Assembly: GCA_018398805.1 (NCBI GenBank)
Contig: JAGFBZ010001254.1
Span: forward strand, 124,001 to 188,000
Direction of reading: 5' to 3'
DNA: 64,000 nt
Source: Hirundichthys speculiger
Lineage: Eukaryota; Chordata; Actinopteri; Beloniformes; Exocoetidae
The notes under the pieces were generated by a model. It ran no database searches. It was not told where the DNA came from and worked only from the letters and a program-made list of their open reading frames with translations. This document shows positions 21,701-62,089 of the stretch, piece by piece; position 1 is the stretch's first letter, and the number at the start of each line of letters is the position of its first letter. Position numbers and translations under genes: made by a program.

Positions 21701-22319
21701 CAAATCAGTTTCAGACCTTGTTTAGAAAATTCCCAGTGCTGAAGTCGTTTTCGCCTGCCTGACCACACTGCATGCACAGTGATTTAATAGCACATTTTCC
21801 GGTAGTTAATAAAACAGACTTTCATTTGTCAGTAGTGCTGTGGAGTAGAAGGCTTACCTGCAAGTAAACGATCTTGTGTACGTTTAAAGTGGATGAAGTT
21901 TGTTACAGGCGCTTGATTAACCCTTAATCTAGAATAACTATACTTAAAATCACAACTGCAGGTCGGACAGTAGTTAATAAAAAAGGATTGACATACTGAC
22001 ATCCACTTAAAGCTGGTAAACTACACGAGGTTTAATCAGCAGTGCAAGGTGTCATGACATGATATTAAGGCGGCTGTTCTTTACTCATCTTCTTTTGCCA
22101 CCAATCCCTAAAAAAATGATTACCCTTCACTGGACTGACACTTGTCCAGGGTTGTACCCTGCCTTTTATTTCGTGACAGCAGATGCAAGGGGACAGATTG
22201 GAACCCTCTCTAAGAAAATAAGATGGACGAATGAAGAAGTTTTTTCTAAAACCACTGATGCCCTTTACTTTGTTAAAGTTAGGTTCAAAATGTGTTACAG
22301 GATTCCAGACACTTGGGTA

Positions 22320-22706
22320 TTACGGGACTCTAGGTTCCTGGCACTGGGCCTCGCCTTCATGAAGTCTCTTTAGCTGTCCTCTAACCCCATATGTGCAGGA
22401 GAGCATGGCCACCACTGCAGAGGTTGAAGATCGTGAGGGTGTGTGAAGACTGATCTGCTCCAGGAAGGTCGACTTGGGGAACCCGTGAATAACAAGATCG
22501 TTGGCTCTCTGCTGTGTCTCTTCGACTTGCTGCTGGCGGTCTTGCATCTTCTGTAAGTAGAGTCGTTAGACTTAATCAGTACTACCTTCACTTTATTATG
22601 TAGCCTGTTATGAAAAAAAATATTAAATCATCAAACTGACTCGGTTGAATGTTAGCAGAGGAAAAGCTTTAATTTTACTTGCAAGGAGAACACCACACAC
22701 ACTTAC
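22320..22706 (-). other. candidate small spliced gene of unknown function between npat and atm
   Basis: A minus-strand frame, ATG at 22547 to stop at 22320, encodes 75 residues starting MQDRQQQVEETQQRAND. A good acceptor (TTACAG) lies just upstream, ending at 22551. A strong donor, GACATAT then gtaagtg, lies at 22706, so a two-exon transcript is possible with the first exon non-coding. Codon use is GC-rich like real exons here and unlike the surrounding introns. I do not recognise the protein. It could also be the remnant of a lost gene. Nothing is known to confirm transcription. Confidence 0.3.
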
Positions 22707-23033
22707 ATATGTCAGAGGTGCTCCGAAAGATGGCAAACTACCTCACTGTTTTATAACAGTATCTGAGGGAGAGAAGAACCCCTCCCCATTCTCTAATCCC
22801 CCAAGAGCCAGCATTTTCGAAAGGAAGACACACAAAAACCCATAAAAGTATGTTGAGATAAAACAAGAAGGGAGAAACTAACAATCATTGGATATCGATA
22901 TATAAGAATAGAGATAACATGTATATATTCCCATTACATACCCTTTTTAAGCCACTTTCTTGTGGCTTTGCTTCAAAGCTACCTTCTTTTTGATTTAGTA
23001 GATGCTTCAGCGTATAGGTGATCCCAGCTTAAA

Positions 23034-23063
23034 AAGGCATATAGTCCTGGGACTATATGCCTT
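23034..23063. repeat. 30-bp perfect hairpin upstream of the atm start
   Basis: AAGGCATATAGTCC and its exact reverse complement GGACTATATGCCTT are separated by only TG. It lies 314 bases before the atm ATG, in the probable first intron or 5' UTR. Confidence 0.85.
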
Positions 23064-23376
23064 ACAGAAGTTTAGTCTCTGAGGCAGTCAGTAATATATT
23101 CAGTGTAGGTTTTTATGTCATCTAAGTGGTTTGCAGAATACATCCTGACTTGAAATATACTACCATACATGCAGGGCCTCACTGGCCTTCTCCATCCACT
23201 CGCCCCACAGTCCTTGTAGCACAGGCTGCCTTTGAACTGGAGGGGCATCTTACAGGAACTTAAAAGACTAGGACATGCTCTGATCTTCATTTTCATTTTC
23301 ATTTGAAAGGTCCAGTGCTTTATTCTGCTGTCCCTGGAGGTAGAACAGTCTGGCTGTATATTCACTGTGAAGCACA

Positions 23377-52391
<29,015 letters not shown>

Positions 52392-52535
52392 ACTAGGTCA
52401 GGCGTTTTCACGTCAGTAATCAGATAACCTGTTTAAAGCAGATCAGCATACTGATTCAGGAAATCGATCTCTGCCAACCTTTGCACTTTAACCAAAAAGC
52501 CAAAGCAGTGGATACTGTGTAACGGTTCTTGGAAA

Positions 52536-52541
52536 AATAAA
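52536..52541 (+). terminator. atm: atm poly(A) signal
   Basis: AATAAA lies 145 bases after the atm stop. A second AATAAA at 52891-52896 is an alternative end. Both are followed by GT-rich sequence. The choice cannot be made without transcripts. Confidence 0.6.
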
Positions 52542-53932
52542 ATTACATTTGTTTAACCAGTTGGATGTGTAATGCTTTTTCTTACTCTTGACTGAATGAT
52601 GAAGGGATTTATTACGGCTAATGACTATCCAAAGGTCTTCTCTTGAATGTATGATGCATCGTACCTTATGCACTGTGTTGCATCGTTATCAGGCACAGTT
52701 TTGCTTTACTAAAATTCTTTTTTAGCAGTTAGAGGTCAGTTTTTTTTTTTTAGCGTTAGACTGTATTAGATTACTTACGCTACTAGATGTAGAGTATCAA
52801 GAAGACAAAGGTGTGACCTATGTACAGTTTCTACTTTTGAACACCTACTTTATGTTGATTTGATGAATGCTGCTTTTTAAAATAATTGTCAATAAATGAC
52901 TAGAAAAATACACCTGTTCTAAGTGTTTTGTATTGTGAATAAAACAAAATGTGTAAATCATTTAAACTCAACACTTGACTGAAATACAGTAAATACAAAC
53001 ATGACATAATGAAATGTTGAAACTGAGGTTTTATGTTTCTTTGGAAGTACATCCATTCGTTATTTACACTTGTTTTGTCCTGATCAGGGTCCTGGGGAGC
53101 CTGTTCCAGCTTTCTTTGGGCAGGTGGACAGGTCAGCAGTCCTCCGCAGGGCCACACACAGATGAATAACCCTGCATGCTCAAAATCACTCCTGTGGTCA
53201 ATTTAAAGTCTATTTCAACAAGCATGCATGGTTTTGGACTGTGTGAGGAAATCAGAAAACCCGTACAGACACTAAGAAACACAGAAAGGCCCCGGAGTCA
53301 AACCAGGAACCTCTCAGCTGTGAGGTTGCTGACTGCGAAGCCATCGTGCTGACATTTGGAAATACATGTTCATTCTAATTTGATATCAGCATTAAAATAA
53401 GCTGTATAAGTTGTATATTAACCAAGAATGGGAGATACATTTCACTTTCATAACTCCGGCAACAGGTCTCACCTCCCAAACACCTAAAATGTCATTTAAG
53501 GACGGAATACTTTGACAGATAACTCAAAGCAAATTGACTTGGAGCTAAAACACTCCCCTTTCTGCACTTTCTTGTCACTGACCAACTTAAGAACTGATTG
53601 ATCCTGTGCTTGCCTGTATTAATCATGTATTGTTGTACCTTTCCATTGCACTGGACCATACCATCTGGACGTTTGGACCAGGTAACAGCCCTCATTGTGC
53701 TTGTTGAGTGCTCAGAGGAGAAATGTCTGAGGTGTGGGAGTGGCCTTTTAGATATTCATACAAATGCTTTTGTTGAGTGCAGTTGCAGAGCTACATCTTA
53801 TCCCTCCAAAGCTTCCTTTACCTTTGAAGGTCAGACATCAACACTAAGCAGATTATTCAGATCAAGTTTCATGTTTGAACCATCACAGAAAGGGATTATA
53901 TCAGCAGGAAGTTGTTGTTGGCTAAACCAAAA
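52542..53932. other. atm-tmprss2 intergenic space with a dispersed repeat at 53040-53350
   Basis: From about 53040 to 53350 lies a long copy of a dispersed fish repeat, recognised by GGGTCCTGGGGAGCCTGTTC, GTGGTCAATTTAAAGTC and a tail GTCAAACCAGGAACCTCTCA. The rest, up to the tmprss2-like ATG at 53933, must contain the promoter and 5' UTR of that gene. No TATA box or clear first exon can be chosen. Confidence 0.5.
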
Positions 53933-56900
53933 ATGATCAGCAATCCGGTAAGTTTTCAGTTCAGCTTGGACTTTGAAGAAGTTTAGATGTTTGTATTTTC
54001 TGTCTGAAATTCATTATGTATATTTATATTTTGTTTTGTTTTCTTGTTTTTTTTTTTCCATATTCCCTAATCGAGAACAGCTTGGAAGTATGAAAGCATG
54101 AACATCTCTTCTGCTTTCCCTACAGTACCAAGACTCAGGTGCTCATTTCATCCATGAAGATGGCAGGAAGAGATTTCCCCCGCTGAGCCAGCCTGACGTT
54201 AAACCTCAGTATGTTCACCACCTGGCTCCCACTCCCACACCTGAAATCAGCCAGTCTGGCCCAAAACCCAAAGGTATTCTCATCTCATATTATTACATCT
54301 TTAACACTGATGAAACAATTGGAAGTATAAGATATGGATTTTTTCAAACATACAGTAGCAATCAAACGCCTATAATGTAGTGTAATTATTAGTAATATAT
54401 AAATAATTAGGAAATTCAGCAAACACAAAATCAATGATACATACTCATAACTGAGAAAAGCTAAAACATATTAAATAACTGATAAATAGGGATCAAATTT
54501 AAAGTGTAATTTTGTTTAGCATAGCATGTTTAAACAGGCATCGAAAAAAGAAATGACATCTTCACTAGACCCTACAAAATATCATCCAGTGGTGTTTAAA
54601 CTGTGAATCCCGTAGAATTTAACCCAGTGGACTAAATTTGCAGTAATGGGGTGTTTTAAATCATTAAGTTGTCTATTTCATGAATACCTTAAATTTTTAA
54701 ATGAAAACAAGAAAATCAATATCAGTAACTAAAAATCAACATCTGTTTTGACGTTGGGGTAATCTGTAGACACCAGAGCCCTCTGGAGATAATTTAAGAA
54801 CACGCATAAGTGAAAGTGCATTAAAGCCCAAACGAGATTTCTGAAGGCCTCGTAGAAAGAGCTGTTGATGCTGATCAGGCTGGAAAATGTGAATTATCTC
54901 CAGAGAATTTGGACACTCAAAGGTTTTATATTAAAACCCAATCAGACTGAAGAAAATTCAACTACAAGATACAAGATACATCAACCCAGAGAGATCACTC
55001 CGAGAACAATGTGTGTTATGATCAGCGAGCTCACAAAGGAAGTCAGACTAACTTCTAAGCACCTAAAAGTCTCTTTTACATTGTCTGATGTTAATGTTCA
55101 TGAATTCATGATCAGGTGACTGCTGACCAACAATGGTTTTCAGGATAATGGCTGTAAGGATAAACCACTGTTTAGTTAAAGACCAGGACAAACCCGAGGG
55201 CTGTTGCAAATACGCCTGGTGGAGGGATTTTTGAGGGTGTAGATGAGAAGTGTTATGTTTAGAGAAAGGGAAACACCGCTATCAGTGCCTCACCTCTGTG
55301 AAACACAGTGGGAGCAGTATGATGATGTGGTCTGCTTTTGTTGTTTCTGAAACAGAAAAGGCACATCTGTCCATAAAATGAATTTCAAGAGAAAATGGCT
55401 CTCGTGGTAATTGGCTGATAGAGCAAGGAAATGGCCAATTTCTATTGAAATCTAGTGAAATTCCTGACTTTGATCCAGTAGAAATGTTTTGGGGAAGAAG
55501 TGAAGCAACCAGCTCAGAGATTTGAAGCTGTACAGCACACAGATGAACGGACTAACATGTGCTTACATTCTCAAGGGTTCCTGGTGACCATGTTTTGTTG
55601 TTGCTGTTCTATCAGATCTAAAACAGAGGTGTGTTAAGCTCACCGTGGTTGCTGCGATCTGCCTGCTGCTCCTCCTGCTGCTGGTCGGAATCCTCCTCGC
55701 TTACTACTGTGAGTGCTGACTGGCCGCCACATAAGTTGCATATTTTTTGCAGACCAACCTCTATCAGATAAGCAGACATTCTTTATAAGTCCTCAAACAG
55801 TCCTTCTGTACTTTGTTTTTCTTTTTGGTCTGGTTTTGTCTTCCAGTTTCCTCATCCTGTGTGCATGGGGTGCAGTGTGGGGATGGGAGCTGTGTGTGGG
55901 AATCCGACTGGTGTAACGGTGTGACGGACTGTCCTGCAGGCCAGGATGAAGCCAACTGTGGTAAACAGCCTTGCACCTGGGAGAAGAACAAAAGAACTTT
56001 TCATCTACTTTCACATTTACAAAATACAGACTTTACACCTTCAATATCTCCATGGGCCACCTTTATATAATTTGCCCTTTTAATGATGTAGTTTACACAA
56101 CATATTACATATTTTCAAACCTTTGATCAGTTTTAATGATTATTTTACATGGCTCTGGCCAGGACGCCCTCTTCACCCACTTTCCTCTCTCTATAATCAT
56201 ATTTTGTGTTTGTTGTTTCTGCACAGTGAGGCTGCATGGTTCCAGTTTCCTGCTCCAGATCTACTGGACTCAGACCAAAGACTGGAGAGCTGTTTGCGCT
56301 CACGGCTGGAGCGACCAGCAGGGGAGAGCAAGCTGCCAGGACATCGGATACAGTAGGTGAGACGCTTGGGTCTTTAATTCAAAATTAAAACAAGTCCAGC
56401 TGTGTGAGGGATTAAAGTTTTCAAGAGAAGGTTAATTTTCAATAATGTGCGTTGGAAGGGGCACGTATTTCAGATCAGGAGAGCAGAGGGCTGGCTCTAA
56501 TGATGGATTCTTGGTCGTGAAGTCTGATGCCAACACTCAAGCATCTATACTGCAACAACTGGTCAGCAGGTTAGTGGACAAGAAGATTACAACTGAATCA
56601 AATTTAGACAGCGTTCATACAATTAGTCTTTTTTTTTTTTTTTTTTTTCCCAGTAATTCGTGTCCTAACAACAGTGTGGTGACTTTGCACTGTACAGGTA
56701 TGTAATTATACATTCAACCATTTTCTCTTTTTTACTTGCTTGCAAACCTTTTGCAGTAAAAGATCATTTCTCTAACATCGGTCTTCATTGTCAGATTGTG
56801 GTTGGCGTTGGTCGAACTCCAGCAGGGCTTCTGGCTGCCAGCTCGCCTCCCCGGGGTCGTGGCCATGGCAGGTCAGTCTCCAGGTTGGCCGGCTCGCACC

Positions 56901-59900
56901 GCTGTGGAGGAGCTATCGTCTCTCCCTACTGGATCATCACTGCAGCACACTGCGTGACCAGGTGAGTCCTCCCTAGTTACACCACTTAAAGAAATAGCTG
57001 GAAATAGTGGTGAGATCCAACCTGAATCTCTGACTCTGTGTTTTTCCCTCCACAGGACCTCCAGTCCTGAGGACTGGGCAGTCTATGCTGGGATAGTGGG
57101 TCCATTAGGCACCCTGTTTAACTCTGCACACTCTGTGAGTCACATTATAGCACATAAAGACTACAGCAGTCTGACGCGCCAGAACGACATTGCTCTCATG
57201 AGGCTCTCTAAACGTCTAGACATGACAGGTGCGTCTACACCGGTGCAGTTGGATGATCAACAGAGCCCCTCACAATAACGGGATTTGAATTACAAGTTAA
57301 CACATTTAGCTTCCAGTTTCAGAACTTAGAATTGAGTCTCCTGGTTACCAAAACTCAAATTAACCAGGACTGTCTTATCAGTTCTTGGACTTTTTAACAC
57401 TTTAAATGTATCCATTTAAGCAGGTAAGCACTATGCAAGAAAAAATTAACATGACATTTTTTCACTTGAAATGCTTTTGGAGAGGTTTTATCAGAGGTCT
57501 TTTTGTATTTCTTTCGCAGCATCACTTTTTTTTTTTTTTTATAACAACAGACTTCTCTCTGGTAGGCTCCAGTAAAACTGGACCCGTGTGCCTCCCAAAT
57601 GTTGCTCTGAACACTACTGCTGCTGAGAAGTCCTGGATAACACAATATGGCCCAACAACAAATGGTGAGACGATGATTCTGACTACATGGTGTGAACAAA
57701 ACCAAGGCTGCCTCACTGGTGGAAATGAGAAGACATGCACTCACCAGCCACTTTATTACGTACAACCCTGCTAGTCCGGGTTGGACCCACTTCAGAGACC
57801 CTTCAGAGCTGCCTTAAGTTTGGTCTCAGAGAGTTTGGTCCATATTGACATTATAGTATAACACAGTTGCTGCAGATTTGTCGACTGCACATCCGTGATG
57901 TAAATCTCCTGTTCCACCACACTCCAAATGAGCTCTGTTGGACTGAGATCTGGTGACTGTGGAGGCCACTGGAGTTCAGTGAACTCATTGTCATGTTCAA
58001 GTAACCAGTTTGAGATGATCTGAGCTTTGTGACATGGAGCGTTATCCTGGTGGAAGTAGCCATCAGAAGATAAAGGGCCCAAAGTGTACCAAGAAAATAT
58101 TCCCTATGCCATTACACCACTACCAGACTGAACCACTGACACAAGGCAGGATGGATCCATGCTTTCATGTTGTTGACGCCCAATTCTGACCCTACCATGT
58201 GAATGTTGAGACTCATCAAACCAGGCAATGTTTTTCCCCATTCTTCCATCCATCTGCCTCAGTTTCTTGTTCAGAGTTGACTGGAGTGGCATCGGTGTGG
58301 TCTTCTGCTTCAAGGTTCAACATGTAGTGCATTCAGAGATGATAGTCTGCATATCTTGGTTGTAACGAGTGGTTATTTGAGTTATTGTTGTCTTTCTGTC
58401 ATGTCCAACCAGTCTGCCCATTCTCCCCTGACCTCTGACATCAACAAGGCATTTTTGTCCACGTAACTGCTGCTCATTGGATATTTTCTCTTTTTTGGAC
58501 CATTCTCTATAAACCACAAGATGACGGCTATGATAGTTGTGCACGAAAATCCCAGTAGATCAGCAGTTTCTGAAATACTCAGACCAGCCCACCTCTTCAT
58601 TCTGATGGTCGGTTTGATCTTTGGCAAGTCATCTGGACCACGTCCTAATGCCAAAATGTACCAAGTTGTTGAAGTGTGTTTTTCTCAATTAGCCTATTGT
58701 GTTAACAAGCAACTGAACAGGTATACCAAATAAAGTGGCCGATGAGCATACATGATTACGCAATAGTGGGAAGTAGGTAGCGTTGAAGCTGTTTATTTAA
58801 TACCACCACTGGATGGCAGCAAATTTCTGTGCTCAGTACTTTTAACACTGTTCCAACACAAAACATCATTGTCTGCAACTACCTAACCTTGGAGAGAAGA
58901 GGCTGTGAACGGTAATCCCTCTGTTGCGTCTTCTTGACAGACTCTCACTCTCTATACCTGATGGAAGCTCAGGTCTCGCTCATAGATTCTGCAGACTGCA
59001 ACAGCTCCAAGGCTTACAATGGCAGGATATCACAGGACATGCTCTGCACCAGGCAGATGGAGACAGAAGACAGAATGTGCTATGTAAGGATGCTATGTAT
59101 GCACAGTATCTGTTGCATTAGCACAAACCAACACAAATAAAAGTACTTTTTACTTCATATGATCACATATCACTAAATGCTGAGAAATCTATTGCAGATC
59201 TGAGTACCCAAGTCTTATAATCATCACCCCACTGGTGGTTCATTGCTTCTAAGGTTCATTTGAGTCTGCACCAGAATCAACTGATCATGTAGGACAATGT
59301 GCTGAGACAAAAAAAAAAAAAAAAGCTTGGTTTTTCTACCACAAACAGATCAGTTTCTGTTCCTGAAAGAATTCAAAGCATTTTCATGCTCTTATGTAAC
59401 TTGCTTGAAGGCACAGCCAGACAAGACCGGCGCTTTGTTCTGCACATGGGAACAGCTTCATATAAATACATTTTTATATCTTTCAACAAAACACTTATAC
59501 AGTAAAGATAACAATGAATGTTAAGTTCGGGCACAGATGAGGCAGCTGACTGTGATACTACACTTTTTTCAACTCAGTGTTTTTTAAGGACTGTAGAAAT
59601 CCCCCAAAATCTTAGATGCCTCTTTAATTGAATGGATGACCGCCTGAAACTTTTGTTGCAACTGGAATCACTGTAAAGCTCTTGATTGTCAGCTATAATT
59701 TGTAGTGAACCACTTTCTGCTCTATGTGTCCTTGATTCTGTGTCAGCCTGACGGCGGTGGGCCTCTGGTGTCCCTGAAGGATGGATTATGGTGGCTCATG
59801 GGTGACAGCGTTTGGCCAGAAAAATGCAGTGGGCAGAATAAACCAGGTGTTTACGGCAACATCACACACTTTCTGGACTGGATCTACTATCAGATGAAGG

Positions 59901-60133
59901 TAAAAACTCGGGGGGAGGGCAAAACTACAACTCAATCAAGACTTGTGATTTAATAAGGGGGTTTAGAGATCCAGTGCTCTCATAAGCAAAGCTTGACTGG
60001 ACACAATGATACATACAAAGGTGTTTCTGAGCCACAGCAGGGCCTTGATGCAAGACTTTAATAGTGATGTATGTAATCTCATTTATTCAGTTCATATTTG
60101 TGTTTCTGCTTTCAGGAGCATCAGGAATCCTGA
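53933..60133 (+). CDS. tmprss2: tmprss2-like type II transmembrane serine protease homologue, predicted inactive
   Basis: Thirteen exons: 53933-53947, 54126-54273, 55616-55708, 55847-55960, 56227-56356, 56474-56569, 56654-56697, 56795-56961, 57056-57228, 57566-57664, 58941-59083, 59747-59899, 60116-60133; about 463 aa (human TMPRSS2 492). The order is a cytoplasmic tail starting MISNPYQDSG, a membrane anchor VVAAICLLLLLLLVGILLAY (residues 66-85), an LDL-receptor class A repeat with six Cys (CVHGVQCGDGSC...), an SRCR domain (RLHGSSFLLQIYWTQTKDW) and a trypsin-fold domain. The N terminus, the LDLRA-SRCR-protease order and the end KPGVYGNITHFLDWIYYQM place it with TMPRSS2. The neighbour bace2, also close to TMPRSS2 in human, supports this. 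Exon 8 has one extra base. The catalytic site is changed (separate entry). Confidence 0.85.
54780..55530 (+). mobile_element. Tc1/mariner-type relic in a tmprss2-like intron
   Basis: The intron 54274-55615 carries a broken transposase copy. Recognisable pieces are HSGSSMMMWSAFV near 55304-55342 (usual form H-G-G-G-S-V-M-W-G) and PDFDPVEMFWG near 55466-55500 (the DP-x-E-x-x-W region with the last catalytic acid). Frames change repeatedly. Ends and target site could not be found. Confidence 0.5.
56795..60133 (+). CDS. tmprss2: tmprss2-like exons 8-13: degenerate serine protease domain
   Basis: Retained: the His motif WIITAAHC (exon 8), the Asp motif NDIALMRL (exon 9), DCG and PVCLP. Changed against the family: the activation site R-IVGG reads RASGC, so no Ile N terminus can form. 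The GWG motif reads QYG. The active-site block CQGDSGGP reads CYPDGGGP at the exon 11/12 join, so the catalytic Ser is Gly (codon GGC) and the oxyanion Gly is Pro. The Asp at the bottom of the specificity pocket (six before the Ser) is Arg. SWG of the pocket wall reads VWP. These are base substitutions, not frame effects. Exon 8 also has one base too many near 56887-56892: QVG, then SHRCGGAIVSPYWIITAAHC needs a shift. A non-enzymatic role or a young pseudogene are both possible. Confidence 0.85.
57738..58748 (-). mobile_element. near full-length, inactivated Tc1-like transposon in a tmprss2-like intron
   Basis: The element is 1.0 kb with inverted ends: CACTCACCAGCCACTTTATT at 57738 and, in reverse from 58748, TGCTCATCGGCCACTTTATT. 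The right flank keeps the TA; the left flank is TG. The minus strand encodes a transposase in at least three frames: a helix-turn-helix part with SISETADLLGFSCTTI (58382-58654), the first Asp in AWFDESQ (58104-58313), then the second Asp in HQDNAPCHKAQ and the acid in SPDLSPTELIW (57792-58082). Frame breaks make it non-functional. It sits between exons 10 and 11. Confidence 0.85.
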
Positions 60134-60199
60134 TTATAGGACCAAGGATGATCAATCTCAGATGAATGAGTTACATAGCTTCCAGGATGTGATTTCCTC

Positions 60200-60205
60200 A
60201 ATAAA
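60200..60205 (+). terminator. tmprss2: tmprss2-like poly(A) signal
   Basis: AATAAA lies 67 bases after the stop at 60131-60133. The 3' UTR would be short. Confidence 0.65.
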
Positions 60206-60535
60206 ATCTGGATTATAAAGTTACTTCCTACATAAACTTAAGCATAAACTTTTCCTTTTTTACCCTCTTCTTTATTTTAGATTACAAGCCTGTTTTCATA
60301 TTATCTTATGTAAATAATGCTGTTTGGTTTATTATAAGGTATTCATGTGATGTTCATAATATATTTAAATAACACACACAAGTTAATAGTTCAATGTTTC
60401 CATGTAATTAAACATTTATCAGCGATTAAACGTATCAACAGAAAAATGCTCACAAACCATGTCTACCTTGTCTTGATGGTTCAGGAAAAATATTTATTAA
60501 TTTAAAATGTATGCAATTGATTTCTCATGAGTCCT

Positions 60536-62089
60536 TTTATTTACAGCACGAGTACAATTTTGGCACAGAAAACAATAAACCTATACACAGGTGAACATTC
60601 AAATATCTAAGTATACCTTCAAATAAATTTACAACTTCAAATTTAGGTTCTAACAAGGATATGTCAGTGTTCAGCTCGTATCGCTCAGGAATCATCTTCC
60701 CGTCAAAAACCAACAAGCACATTTCACAGAGAAACCCCCTTTGCATATTCTTTACTGTAACTCACTGTAAACCACAAACTGTCATCTGTGTTAACAGATT
60801 GCAATAGTGTCCAATAATCTTTGTCAACAGCCAACATGGCAGTCAGCTTATCTAGAAAGGCAACTTGGTGTTTGTTTTGTGTAAAATATGCAGTATATAA
60901 ATACCCTTGAACATTAGGCTAAAAGGCAAAGATTTGAAATAATCGAGATTTAAATATAAAGCTGAATGTATACAGATATTGCAAAAATTACATTAATACA
61001 AGTAGTTGTATAACAGACTGAGATATTTTGAACCTTCACTTATATTACAATGTGACTGACTTCAGAAACCAAGTTTCAACCTGCTGATCATGTTGATCAG
61101 TTTGTCTTAGCAGTTAGCCGAGACTAGAAGCCATTACAGGCAGCGCCAACGTTTGCAACTTGGCTGATATTTAATAGTGGTTGTCTGAGCAGCTTTACCA
61201 CTCAACTACAGTCCACCAAAATCAGGAGCTTAACAAAAAGGTTCAATGATCTGATCAGAGTTGGCAAAAGATTTAAAACAAAAAGGTCTCTTGGTTCCAG
61301 ATTACAGACATTTCTTTATCAACTCTCAAAGGCGCTTTACATTGCTGTAAGCCCTTTGAAACTGTAATGCACATGTGGTCTCCATCCGCTCTCCTTTGAT
61401 TGTCCAATAATATTCATAGCTGATGTGTGTGAAGTAATCTTGAGTTACTTAGTGATTATATTTTTTTCCAAAGTTTGGTTTAACTTTTGTAGTGCATTTT
61501 CCAGAATACATTTTCACAGAGAATAAGCCTGAGCTTGAATAGAGTTCCTTCATGAACTACTTACAAAGGAGGTAGGAAGAAAGAGCAGTACTGTTAGTGA
61601 ACACACCCTTGCATTTGAAGGGGGAAAAGAAAAAAAGGAAGAAAAAAAAAGTCAGAACCACAACCAGAAAGCTTAAGGGCAATTGGATCTATAAAACTTT
61701 GATCAGCGGGCAAATTGTACCTTCTTCTAAGCTCGATGCCTTTGTCTGTGTGAATGCATCAATATCTTATATAATATATATAAGATATTGATGTATATAT
61801 GACATATATAACATTTTATGATGAATAAGGAAGGGACCATACATTCATCTCCAATGGCTGTTTTAAGAAGTGTTTTGGGGGTGGACTTTCCCTTTCAGAG
61901 CCAGTTGATCTGTCTCTTTGTCTATTGTCATCGGCCAAGCTCATGAGTGCAAAAGTCAGTCATACATTCAGAGCCTTGCGTTGCAGGATAGTGTGGGCTG
62001 ACCCTCACCCCCTTCTCCACCTCGGTGGAAGGGCTCGGCTCACTCTCCCTCTGCCCATTCACCGTGCTTTCCCGTCCCAGCCCTCTCAG
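60536..62089 (-). other. bace2: bace2 3' UTR (probable)
   Basis: No gene-like frame occurs between the tmprss2-like poly(A) signal and the bace2 stop. The stretch most likely is the bace2 3' UTR. A minus-strand AATAAA lies at 60536-60541 and another at 60493-60498. The UTR would be about 1.5 kb and end 330 bases from the tmprss2-like signal, so the two genes converge closely. It includes the hairpin at 61758-61792. Confidence 0.5.
61758..61792. repeat. 35-bp AT-rich perfect hairpin in the bace2 3' UTR
   Basis: The 16-base arm ATCAATATCTTATATA, loop ATA, then its exact complement TATATAAGATATTGAT. Confidence 0.85.

Noticed and set aside
22059..22373. A 104-codon plus-strand frame near the atm promoter.
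   Set aside because: It is partly a dispersed-repeat text (CTTGTCCAGGGTTGTACCCT) and has no family resemblance or splice support.
60006..60218. A 70-codon frame at the end of the tmprss2-like gene.
   Set aside because: The last exon is short (60116-60133) and joins in another frame, ending MKEHQES; this frame is chance.
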